A DNA stretch of 20,455 bases, taken from assembly GCA_002436205.1 (NCBI GenBank), contig DJKT01000046.1, positions 1 through 20,455 of the forward strand. Direction: 5' to 3'. The stretch comes from Candidatus Peribacter sp. UBA6535. GTDB lineage: Bacteria; Patescibacteriota; Gracilibacteria; Peribacterales; Peribacteraceae. Numbering within the stretch: position 1 is the first letter of the stretch; each line of letters opens with the position of its first letter. The notes under the pieces were generated by a model. It worked only from the letters and a program-made list of their open reading frames with translations. It was not told where the DNA came from and ran no database searches. Position numbers and translations under genes: made by a program. This document shows, in pieces, positions 1 to 6,787 of this stretch.

Positions 1-255
1 TCGGTTTTGGATCTTCCGTATTGCAATCTTTTGAGGCGTACCAGAGACACAGGTCACCAAGCGTGGAGGTCACGCGAGCAACGAATGACTTCCATGCACA
101 ATGCATTCGTTGTGCACAGGGGACTCACAGTTCCGAAGCACGTTGTTCTTATTGATGACATTGCAACAACCGGAGCAACATTGGATGCGTGTGCAAAAGC
201 ATTAAAGAACGCAGGAGCTGCGCGCGTAGATGCATGGGTCATAGCGCGCGGATAG
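1..255 (+). CDS. ComF family phosphoribosyltransferase, 3' end
   Basis: Partial gene: the frame is open to the left edge and stops with TAG at 253-255, so only the last 84 codons are present. The fragment carries the ComF-type block with RTRDTGHQ (T..Q) and SREQR, followed by the PRPP-binding signature VVLIDDIATTGAT, with two Asp and the TTG turn, and ends in WVIARG. Proteins of this family are phosphoribosyltransferase-fold proteins. They are linked to DNA uptake in naturally competent bacteria, but their reaction is unsettled. The N-terminal zinc-ribbon part normally present would lie outside the window. The next gene, rseP, is 120 bp away behind its own putative promoter, so the two are probably not one transcript. 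The family call is firm; the role in this organism is not known. Confidence 0.85.
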   Translation, partial: SVLDLPYCNLLRRTRDTGHQAWRSREQRMTSMHNAFVVHRGLTVPKHVVLIDDIATTGATLDACAKALKNAGAARVDAWVIARG

Positions 256-278
256 AAAAAGTTCACTTCACTAAACAT

Positions 279-349
279 TGATACACAGAAAAATTTTTTT
301 ACATGTATGCAAGACGAAGTAGGTGTGGAAAACTTTTAAGTTATCCACG
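279..349. promoter_or_regulatory. DnaA-box-like cluster upstream of rseP-dnaA
   Basis: Three sites resemble the DnaA box TTWTNCACA. TGATACACA at 279-287 (+) has one mismatch. TTTTCCACA lies on the - strand at 332-324 and matches fully. TTATCCACG at 341-349 (+) has one mismatch at the last base. The second and third sites face each other across 8 bp. Between the first and second is an A5T7 run (289-300). This 120-bp gap is the only sizeable intergenic space near dnaA. Self-repression of the rseP-dnaA transcript by DnaA is the simplest reading; an origin of replication is possible but the cluster is small. Cumulative GC skew of the whole genome would decide. Confidence 0.5.
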
Positions 350-362
350 AGCACTGTACTAT
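334..362 (+). promoter_or_regulatory. putative rseP-dnaA promoter
   Basis: A weak -35 (TTTTAA, 334-339) is 17 bp from TACTAT at 357-362. The predicted transcript would start near 369, about seven bases before the rseP ATG at 376. The -35 sits between the two facing DnaA-box-like sites, so DnaA binding could block it. There is no Shine-Dalgarno sequence. Confidence 0.4.
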
Positions 363-375
363 CTCGTTCCCAGGT

Positions 376-1497
376 ATGAGTGTTCTTGTTTCAGCACTGG
401 CATTCTTTGTTCTTCTCTCAGTCCTTATTCTTATTCATGAGTGGGGTCATTTTTCCGCTGCCCGCTTCTTTAAAGTGGTCGTTGAGGAGTTTGGATTTGG
501 ATTGCCCCCCAAGGCAAAGACGCTCTTTAAGCGTGATGGTACAGAGTTCACGTTCAACTGGATTCCCTTTGGTGGATTCGTGAGGTTGAAAGGTGAGAGT
601 GCAATGACAGAGAAGGAGCGCCGCGCAAAAGGAAGTTTTGGTGCAGCCCCCGTGCACGCACGTATTATTATTTTGCTTGCAGGAGTGTTTATGAATCTTC
701 TCCTTGCCTTTGTTATCTTCACGATTGGATTCTCCTCAGGTAACTGGGTACCGACCTACACAACACTCGAACAAATGGAAGAAGCAGGAAGAAGTGGAGA
801 GATTCATTTGGTGATGAGTGTCATGATCGATGAAGTGATCTCTGGAGGTAACGCAGCAAAAATTGGTGTTCCGCAAAAGAGCGTTCTTCGTTCTATTGAT
901 GGGGAGGACATTACGAGTGTTTCTTCTGTTTCACAATTACAAGAGGGCAAGAGTCGAGTGACATACGGCATTTCTAGTTTTACAGATGGCAAGGTGGGTG
1001 AAGAAATTACGAAGTACTCTGTGGCATTGCAGGATGGTAAATCTGGCATTGTTATTATTCCATATCCATTAGAACTTTCTGCTCCTGATAGAAATATAGC
1101 AACAGCGATTGGACTATCGTTTCGTGAATCAAAAGTCATGATGGTGCAGACTGTCATTGGAATAGGAAAGCTTGTTTCTTCTTTGGCTCGAACAGGAACC
1201 ATACCGGAAGGCATTGCAGGAATTGTTGGTATTGCACAGCTCACACATGGTGCTGTGCAGGAAGGATTTATGCATTACTTACGTTTGGTCGCTTTACTTA
1301 GCCTTAGCCTTGCAGCACTTAACGTATTGCCGTTTCCTGCACTCGATGGCGGACGACTGATCTTTGTCCTTGCAGAGTGGATAGGTCGCAAGCCTATAAA
1401 CCGCACGTTCGAAGTCGCCACAAATGCCGTTGGATTTGTTTTGTTGTTACTGCTTATTCTTCTTATTACGTTTAATGACATCGTCCGTCTCTTCTAG
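376..1497 (+). CDS. rseP: RIP metalloprotease RseP (site-2 protease family)
   Basis: A 373-residue membrane zinc protease that cuts substrates within the membrane; in well-studied bacteria it releases sigma factors by degrading anti-sigma factors and clears signal-peptide remnants. The zinc-binding HEWGH is at residues 21-25, inside the first membrane segment. A second conserved motif, NVLPFPALDGG, is at about 316-326, where Asp324 should be the third zinc ligand. Hydrophobic segments lie near 4-20, 95-115, 298-320 and 350-370. The middle (about 130-240) corresponds to the PDZ region and is divergent. No anti-sigma factor or sigma factor gene is in this window, so the substrate is unknown. 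The 3' end overlaps dnaA by 23 bp in another frame, so the two are almost certainly co-transcribed. Confidence 0.92.
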   Translation: MSVLVSALAFFVLLSVLILIHEWGHFSAARFFKVVVEEFGFGLPPKAKTLFKRDGTEFTFNWIPFGGFVRLKGESAMTEKERRAKGSFGAAPVHARIIILLAGVFMNLLLAFVIFTIGFSSGNWVPTYTTLEQMEEAGRSGEIHLVMSVMIDEVISGGNAAKIGVPQKSVLRSIDGEDITSVSSVSQLQEGKSRVTYGISSFTDGKVGEEITKYSVALQDGKSGIVIIPYPLELSAPDRNIATAIGLSFRESKVMMVQTVIGIGKLVSSLARTGTIPEGIAGIVGIAQLTHGAVQEGFMHYLRLVALLSLSLAALNVLPFPALDGGRLIFVLAEWIGRKPINRTFEVATNAVGFVLLLLLILLITFNDIVRLF

Positions 1498-2935
1498 TAG
1501 TACAGCTACAGTGGCTCCGGAGGCAGGTCATAATGACCTGTGGCTTGATGTACTTAAAAAGCTTGAGTCGAAGTTGCAGCGTGGTGCGTTTATTACGTGG
1601 TTTCGTGATACGACAATTCTCGGACGTGAAGAAGGAAAAATTATCATCGGTCTTCCGTTAACGACAGTTATGAACTGGCACCTCGAGCGCTATCAGTCTT
1701 TAACTCTCGAAGCTCTGAAAGAAGTAGATAGTGCAATATCGCAAGTGGTGTACAAAGTAGATGGTGGACTCAAGGATAATCGGGAGCGTACTGTGAATCT
1801 TCTGGAACATTTCCCGGAGCAAAAAAAGCGAAAGCTCCCAAACAAGCATGAAGTAAAAATGGCAGAGGGTGTAACCAGTAAAATCTTAAATCCACGGTAT
1901 CTCATCGATAATTTTGTGGTCGGAGCAAATAACAGACTGGCGCAGGCGGCCTGTAGTGCAGTCGCTACTTCTCCCGGAGGAAAGTACAATCCGCTCTTTT
2001 TGTACGGAGGAGTAGGGCTTGGAAAAACACACCTTCTTCAGGGGACAGGAAATGCTATCTTGCAGAAAAACTCTAAAGCAACAGTGGTCTATACAACATC
2101 AGAAGACTTTACGAATCAGGTTGTGGAAGCTATTCGCATGCAAAAGATGGAGCAGCTTCGCAAACGTTATCGCCAGGTGGATGTGTTAATCATTGATGAT
2201 ATTCAGTTCCTTGCAAACAAAGAGCGTACACAAGAAGAGTTTTTCCACACGTTTAATGCACTGTACGAGGCAGGCAAGCAGATAATTATTTCTTCTGATA
2301 GACCACCGGATGAATTGCAACTCGAAGACCGTCTTGTCTCTCGATTTGAACGTGGAATGATTGCAGATGTTTCCGAGCCGGACTACGAAACACGTTTGGC
2401 AATCTTGCAAGAAAAGGCTGCTGAGTACGAGCTCTTTATCGATCTTTCTGTCTTGCAATTTATTGCAGAACATACGACAAAGAATGTCCGTGAGCTCGAA
2501 GGAATTTTGATGCAGGCCGTTGCTCAGTACGAATTGGAACAGCGTATGCCCACTATCAAATCTATCGCAGAAATCATGCGTAAGCTCAATAAAGACCCTC
2601 ATCTACAAGAAGAAGAGGTGGGGTTTGAAACTCCAGAGAAAAAGCGTTCAACACTCCAGGATGTCATGGAGCTTGTGAGTAAGTATTATTCCGTTTCCAT
2701 TGATGATCTTGTTGGTAAATCTCGTGTACGCGAGGTGCTGATGCCCCGCCAGATTGCGATGTTCATTGGCAAAAAACACCTCAGTGTCAGCTTTGTTCGT
2801 CTGGGAGAAGCCTTTGGGAATCGCGATCACACGACGGTTATGAATGCCTGTGAGAAGATTGAGCGCAGTATGCAAAGTGATCACAATGTCCTAAGAGAGG
2901 TGCATACATTAACAACAGAGTTAGGTTTGAGATAG
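1475..2935 (+). CDS. dnaA: chromosomal replication initiator protein DnaA
   Basis: A 486-residue AAA+ ATPase that binds DnaA boxes, melts the origin and loads the helicase. Domain I is about 15-95 and a short charged linker follows. The ATPase domain starts near residue 147 (NPRYLIDNFVVG). Walker A GGVGLGKT is at 178-185 and Walker B IIDD at 239-242. The SSDRPP and SRFERG motifs follow. The C-terminal DNA-binding helix-turn-helix carries RQIAMFIGKKHL and the signature GNRDHTTVMNACEKI at 448-462. Start choice: the frame is open upstream to 1424, but those codons lie in the rseP transmembrane coding region and translate to hydrophobic sequence unlike DnaA. ATG 1475 gives a normal N terminus. 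No Shine-Dalgarno is visible, so translation may depend on coupling to rseP. Confidence 0.96.
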   Translation: MTSSVSSSSTATVAPEAGHNDLWLDVLKKLESKLQRGAFITWFRDTTILGREEGKIIIGLPLTTVMNWHLERYQSLTLEALKEVDSAISQVVYKVDGGLKDNRERTVNLLEHFPEQKKRKLPNKHEVKMAEGVTSKILNPRYLIDNFVVGANNRLAQAACSAVATSPGGKYNPLFLYGGVGLGKTHLLQGTGNAILQKNSKATVVYTTSEDFTNQVVEAIRMQKMEQLRKRYRQVDVLIIDDIQFLANKERTQEEFFHTFNALYEAGKQIIISSDRPPDELQLEDRLVSRFERGMIADVSEPDYETRLAILQEKAAEYELFIDLSVLQFIAEHTTKNVRELEGILMQAVAQYELEQRMPTIKSIAEIMRKLNKDPHLQEEEVGFETPEKKRSTLQDVMELVSKYYSVSIDDLVGKSRVREVLMPRQIAMFIGKKHLSVSFVRLGEAFGNRDHTTVMNACEKIERSMQSDHNVLREVHTLTTELGLR

Positions 2936-2954
2936 AAGGTGCCACTGCTAAACT
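2927..2954 (+). promoter_or_regulatory. putative thrS promoter, extended -10
   Basis: TTGAGA (2927-2932), 16 bp, then TAAACT (2949-2954) preceded by TG at 2946-2947, giving an extended -10. The -35 overlaps the end of dnaA. The predicted start near 2961 leaves only about four untranslated bases before the thrS ATG at 2965. The match is moderate; readthrough from dnaA is equally likely. Confidence 0.4.
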
Positions 2955-2964
2955 CCTGACACTT

Positions 2965-4764
2965 ATGAGCGCCGAACCTGTTATTGACGATCTCTACAAA
3001 CTGCGCCACTCGCTGGCGCACGTACTTGCCCAGGCAGTACTCAAACTTTGGCCAAATACAAAGATCAGCATAGGCCCGCCTATAGATACAGGGTGTTATT
3101 ACGATTTCCTCTTCGAAGAACCGATCACTGATGAGGATTTTAAATCTATAGAAAAAGAAATGCGTAGCATCATCAACAAAGGACAAACGTTTGATTCTGA
3201 AACGCTGTCTACAAAGGATGCCATCAAATTCTGGAAGGGGAGAGATCAGCAATTCAAAGTAGAATTGATCGAAGATCTTGCAACAGAAGGAGAGACAGAG
3301 GTGACGCATTACCGCAATCTCGATGCAGACGGAAATGAAACGTTTATCGATCTGTGTAGGGGGGGACATGTCGAAAACCTTAAGGAGATTCCTGCTGATG
3401 GATTTAAAATCATGAGCCTTGCAGGGGCTTATTGGAGAGGGGATGAAACACGCGATCAGCTGACGCGCATTTACGTGGCAGCATTTCCATCCAAAGATGA
3501 ACTGAAGGCGCATCTGGAGATGCTGGAAGAGGCAAAAAAACGCGATCACCGAAAGCTTGGGAAAGAGCTCGGTCTCTTTACATTCTCTGACAGAGTAGGC
3601 CCTGGACTTCCGATGTTCCTTCCAAAAGGAGAGACGGTGAAGTATGAACTTGAACAGTTCGCTCGTGAGAAAAAGGAACACCTCGGATACACGTTTGTTG
3701 GCATACCGCACATTGCCAAAACTGAGCTTTATGAACTTTCCGGACACATGGGCAAATACGATGCCATGATGCCGGTTATGGAAGATGATGATGGGGATCA
3801 GTATGTGCTTAAGGCTATGAACTGCCCGCATCACTTTGAGCTCTACAATGCTCAACCGCACAGCTACAAAGAATTTCCGATTCGCTTTGCAGAGAACACC
3901 ACGTGCTATCGTAACGAAAAGAGTGGAGAACTCGCCGGTCTTACACGTGTAAAAGCGCTAACACAGGACGATACACATCACTTTGTTCGTCTCGATCAGA
4001 TTGAATCAGAAATTGAGATGATTTTGAGTCTTATGGAACAGATTTTTGAAACATTTGGATTCAAAGATATTCACGTCAAAATTTCTGTTCGAGACAAAAA
4101 AAAGAAGGGCAAGTATTTTGGCGATGATGCTCTTTGGGAAAAGTCAGAACAGACACTGGTGAAAGCTGCCGAAAAGTGGGGAGTTCCGTTTATAGTTGAC
4201 GATGGAGAGGCTGCCTTTTACGGACCAAAGATTGATGTGGATGTTAATGATGCGCTTGGTAGGGGGTGGCAGCTTACAACGGTGCAACTCGACTTTAATC
4301 AGCCGGAAAACTTTGATATGACCTACGTAGGCGAGGATGGTAAAGACCATCGACCTGCTGTACTACATGTAGCAGTTCTTGGCTCTACACAGCGATTTAT
4401 GGGCATTTTGATCGAGCACTTTGCCGCTCTTTTTCCACTGTGGCTTGCTCCAGTACAGGTCGGAATCCTCCCAGTTGCTGATGTACATGAGGATTACGCT
4501 CGATCCGTCGAAACGCAGCTCAAAGAGCAGGGAATTCGCACGGAGTATTTAGATTCTTTGGAGTCACTTGGTAAGCGTATTCGTGAAGGAGAAAAGAGTA
4601 AAACGCCGTACCTTCTTGTCCTTGGTGATAAAGAGAAAGAACGTGAAGGAGTTGCTGTACGTAATGTGAAGACAAAAGAGCAGGTTGAAGTTTCTCTTAA
4701 AGAATTTATCCAGAAGACTGCGGAGGATATTTCTGAGCGAAGACTTGATGCATCGATTGGCTAG
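2965..4764 (+). CDS. thrS: threonine--tRNA ligase lacking the TGS domain
   Basis: A class II synthetase of 599 residues that charges tRNA-Thr. It opens directly with the editing domain, HSLAH at residues 15-19, instead of the roughly 60-residue TGS domain that precedes it in most bacterial ThrRS. The second half of the editing site is CRGGH at 131-135, where the family usually has CRGPH. Catalytic core: the zinc ligands are Cys287 (MNCPHH), His338 (DDTHHF) and His468 (LHVAVLG). Motif 2 is in RFAENTTCYRNEKSGE. Motif 3 reads GSTQRF at 473-478, where most relatives have an ER pair; the Arg is kept and Glu is replaced by Gln476. The anticodon-binding domain begins at PLWLAPVQV. The start, 29 bp after dnaA, is supported by the editing motif being only 14 residues in. 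No T-box is seen upstream. Confidence 0.95.
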   Translation: MSAEPVIDDLYKLRHSLAHVLAQAVLKLWPNTKISIGPPIDTGCYYDFLFEEPITDEDFKSIEKEMRSIINKGQTFDSETLSTKDAIKFWKGRDQQFKVELIEDLATEGETEVTHYRNLDADGNETFIDLCRGGHVENLKEIPADGFKIMSLAGAYWRGDETRDQLTRIYVAAFPSKDELKAHLEMLEEAKKRDHRKLGKELGLFTFSDRVGPGLPMFLPKGETVKYELEQFAREKKEHLGYTFVGIPHIAKTELYELSGHMGKYDAMMPVMEDDDGDQYVLKAMNCPHHFELYNAQPHSYKEFPIRFAENTTCYRNEKSGELAGLTRVKALTQDDTHHFVRLDQIESEIEMILSLMEQIFETFGFKDIHVKISVRDKKKKGKYFGDDALWEKSEQTLVKAAEKWGVPFIVDDGEAAFYGPKIDVDVNDALGRGWQLTTVQLDFNQPENFDMTYVGEDGKDHRPAVLHVAVLGSTQRFMGILIEHFAALFPLWLAPVQVGILPVADVHEDYARSVETQLKEQGIRTEYLDSLESLGKRIREGEKSKTPYLLVLGDKEKEREGVAVRNVKTKEQVEVSLKEFIQKTAEDISERRLDASIG

Positions 4765-4767
4765 TCT

Positions 4768-4895
4768 GACCTCACCCCCAACCCCTCTCCTCCAAAGAGG
4801 AGAGGGGAGTTCTGTTAAAGGGGCTTTTGGTAAACAAAACAAAATACAGCAAACAGTTCCCTCTCCTTCGCAAAGGAGAGGGTTAGGGTGAGGTC
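4768..4895. repeat. 128-bp compound palindromic element
   Basis: The ends are near-perfect inverted repeats: GACCTCACCCCCAACCCCTC at 4768-4787, and on the opposite strand GACCTCACCCTAACCCTCTC from 4895 inward. Each arm is itself a hairpin, with CCCCTCTCCTCC against GGAGAGGGG on the left and CCCTCTCC against GGAGAGGG on the right. The centre (about 4817-4850) is A-rich and unpaired. The element begins three bases after the thrS stop codon and ends 48 bp before the next gene. Palindromes with this CTCACCC...CCCTCTCC theme are familiar as dispersed repeats in many bacterial genomes. It encodes no protein. It may also end thrS transcription, since it folds strongly in both directions. Confidence 0.85.
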
Positions 4896-4928
4896 GGCTG
4901 TAGAAGATATATTTTTTACTGAAAACCG

Positions 4929-4934
4929 TATAGT
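4929..4934 (+). promoter_or_regulatory. -10 box of the Lgt-like gene
   Basis: TATAGT ends nine bases before the ATG at 4944. No good -35 hexamer is seen at 16-18 bp spacing. The A/T-rich stretch just upstream (4905-4918) could act as an UP-like element. The predicted leader is about two bases. Confidence 0.4.
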
Positions 4935-4943
4935 ATATTTACA

Positions 4944-5867
4944 ATGTTTGAATCATTCTCCTTTGGCCCGGTTATTATCTGGATGCGTGTTATCTTCTTT
5001 CTAATAGGAGTGTGGCTTGCAACAGAGTTCTTTCTCCGCCTTTCTGAGAGTGCCAATCTTTCCTTGCAACACTTTAAAGAGAAGGCACCGCAGTTCGCAC
5101 TTGCCTTCATTGGATTTGGAAGGCTGTTTGCAATTATTGCGCAGTACAAAGTCTTTTTGAGAGATCCTCTTCGTGTTTTTGTCTTTTGGGATGGATCGTT
5201 TAGTTTCATGGGAGCTGCAGTAGGTATCGGTTTTGTATTGTTTTGGTACACACGAACGCATCGTTCTACATTTTTGCAATGGCTGGATGTACTGCTTCCT
5301 GCGGCAATCTTTGGGAGTGCATTTGACTGGTTTGGTAAATTTGCAGCAGGTCGCGCGTACGGTAAACCAACTGATGTACCTTGGGCTGTGACGTATGACA
5401 CGATAGGTGTGCGCTACACAGTTCCTATTCACCCCGTACAGCTTTACTATGCGTTTACACTACTTGCATTAACTTTTCTCCTGTTAGTTATTCGGAAGCA
5501 AAGTTCCAGAGCAGGATCAGAAACGTTTTTCGGTATATTAATGGCGAGTGTGGCAACGTTTTTCTTTGAGTACTTTCGTGGAGATTTTTCTATTCCGGTA
5601 TTTGCAACTAAGATGGATTTTTTCATCCTGACGGCACTCTTTATTAGCCTTGGAGTGTTCGCCGCAGTAGAATTAAAACTTACGCAGAAAGCGCTACTAT
5701 ATTATGAAGGAATACTTATTGTTGTATTTGGCGGATACATGATTGCAAGAAGGTGGTTGCCATTTGCAACATTTGAAATGCGATTTTCTCAGTTTCTCGC
5801 AATACTTTCTTTCCTCGCTTCTGTCGTGTACGTTGTGGTGCACAGACGTAAGTACCCACATCTCTAA
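4944..5867 (+). CDS. divergent prolipoprotein diacylglyceryl transferase-like protein
   Basis: A 307-residue protein of seven or eight membrane segments. Lgt moves diacylglycerol from phosphatidylglycerol to the lipobox cysteine of prolipoproteins. Family landmarks seen: YGKPTDVPW at 139-147 (Lgt: WGRPTxxPW), HPVQLYYA at 163-170 (Lgt: HPSQLYE) and FEYFRGD at 208-214, which should hold the essential Arg near the C-terminal side. Departures, aligned by eye: SFMGAAVG at 87-94 replaces SFHGGxxG, losing the His. The GRIGNFIN stretch, with its essential Arg and Asn, appears as DWFGKFAA at 128-135. The fold is therefore Lgt-like but the classical activity is uncertain. The C-terminal part (about 220-307) has three further hydrophobic segments, more than a minimal Lgt. 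The next gene overlaps its stop codon, so it heads an operon. Confidence 0.7.
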   Translation: MFESFSFGPVIIWMRVIFFLIGVWLATEFFLRLSESANLSLQHFKEKAPQFALAFIGFGRLFAIIAQYKVFLRDPLRVFVFWDGSFSFMGAAVGIGFVLFWYTRTHRSTFLQWLDVLLPAAIFGSAFDWFGKFAAGRAYGKPTDVPWAVTYDTIGVRYTVPIHPVQLYYAFTLLALTFLLLVIRKQSSRAGSETFFGILMASVATFFFEYFRGDFSIPVFATKMDFFILTALFISLGVFAAVELKLTQKALLYYEGILIVVFGGYMIARRWLPFATFEMRFSQFLAILSFLASVVYVVVHRRKYPHL

Positions 5868-6271
5868 TGTCATCTATTGTCACATTTCTTCAAGGATTTG
5901 CTCAGCCATGGCTCGTGTTTCTGGCAGAGGACCCTGCGCTCCGCCTTCTACAAAGTGGGATGCTCCTTTTGGGCATTGTGGTTATTTTTCTCGTCTTCTT
6001 TACCACGCGTGATATTTTACTCAGGACGCATTCGTTCTGGTATATGTTCTTTTCTATTGTCATTGTTGCTGCACTACCCGTAGCGGGATTTTTTCTCTAT
6101 CTTCTCATTCGCCCGCCTCATACCAATAAAGAGCGTGAGCTGGAAGAATTACTGACGGAGGTTCTTGTTGATACACGTAAGTCTCAACGCCGTGTGCCTG
6201 GAGAGAAGAAAGGCGGCGTCGTAAAAAAATCCAAGAAAAATACAGCACCAAAAGAGAATCTTTCGCTATAA
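5867..6271 (+). CDS. small membrane protein, function unknown
   Basis: 134 residues. The ATG shares its first base with the upstream TAA stop (TAATG), a classic coupled start. Two hydrophobic segments lie at about 29-47 and 57-82, followed by LIRPPHTNKERELEELL and a Lys-rich tail from about 103. The LIRPP segment after a membrane helix resembles small membrane proteins often seen in Patescibacteria, some of which carry a zinc ribbon in the tail; no cysteine is present here. That resemblance is from memory and weak. Its position suggests work at the membrane with the Lgt-like protein. Confidence 0.75.
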   Translation: MSSIVTFLQGFAQPWLVFLAEDPALRLLQSGMLLLGIVVIFLVFFTTRDILLRTHSFWYMFFSIVIVAALPVAGFFLYLLIRPPHTNKERELEELLTEVLVDTRKSQRRVPGEKKGGVVKKSKKNTAPKENLSL

Positions 6272-6272
6272 A
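6267..6272 (+). promoter_or_regulatory. -10-like box before the 133-residue gene
   Basis: TATAAA overlaps the upstream stop codon and ends six bases before the ATG at 6279. A transcript from it would start on the ATG itself. No -35 is apparent, so internal promotion is only a possibility within an operon. Confidence 0.25.
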
Positions 6273-6278
6273 GACATC

Positions 6279-6680
6279 ATGTTGAGTTACCTTTTCTGGC
6301 CAAACCCACCGGCTCCCTTCTACAGCAGCCCAAAGGTTGTTGTAGCATTCCTTGTCTGTGCAGTACTTATCGTTAGTTCCTTTGCGTTAAAACGCTGGCG
6401 TAGTGCGCAGAGTACTGCGGTGACGCGTAAGTTATCGCGTAGCTGGGCAAACGTTGCCTTGTGGTATGGAATTATCGGAATCTTTCTTACGGTTTGTCGC
6501 GTCGAGAGTATCAGCTATCTTTCTATGCGTTTCTGGTGGATTGTGTGGGGAGCAAGCGCCGCTGTCTATATTGGATTTCAAATCAAGATGTATCGTATGC
6601 GTCATTACGAAGTTGTCCCGCAAGAAAAGAAAGATGAAGACCCACGCGAAAAATATTTGCCGTCGAAGAAAAAAAAGTAA
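6279..6680 (+). CDS. small three-helix membrane protein, function unknown
   Basis: 133 residues, seven bases after the preceding stop. Hydrophobic segments lie at about 18-37, 58-74 and 84-103, with RVESISYLSMRFWWIVW between the second and third. The tail (about 105-133) is strongly charged and ends in KKKK, so it should be cytoplasmic. I cannot assign a function. It is third in a row of membrane proteins starting with the Lgt-like gene, with coupled or very tight spacing, so a joint envelope role is likely. Coding is supported by the length of the frame, the operon spacing and the clean amphipathic/hydrophobic pattern. Confidence 0.7.
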   Translation: MLSYLFWPNPPAPFYSSPKVVVAFLVCAVLIVSSFALKRWRSAQSTAVTRKLSRSWANVALWYGIIGIFLTVCRVESISYLSMRFWWIVWGASAAVYIGFQIKMYRMRHYEVVPQEKKDEDPREKYLPSKKKK

Positions 6681-6787
6681 GGTGAAAGAGAGTTTTATTG
6701 TCGTAATAGAATTCTTTCTGTAACCTTGTTAAAGATTATGGAACCAGACCCTTCCTCTAGATCCATTAACTCGTTCTCGCATTTGCT

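Noticed and set aside
804..1244. 146-codon open frame on the - strand
   Set aside because: Antisense shadow of rseP with no start signal or recognisable product.
1424..1474. Upstream extension of dnaA
   Set aside because: It would overlap rseP further and encodes a hydrophobic stretch that is read from the rseP membrane-helix codons in another frame.
2881..3861. 326-codon open frame on the - strand
   Set aside because: It lies wholly opposite thrS and the end of dnaA, which are certain; its translation shows no family features.
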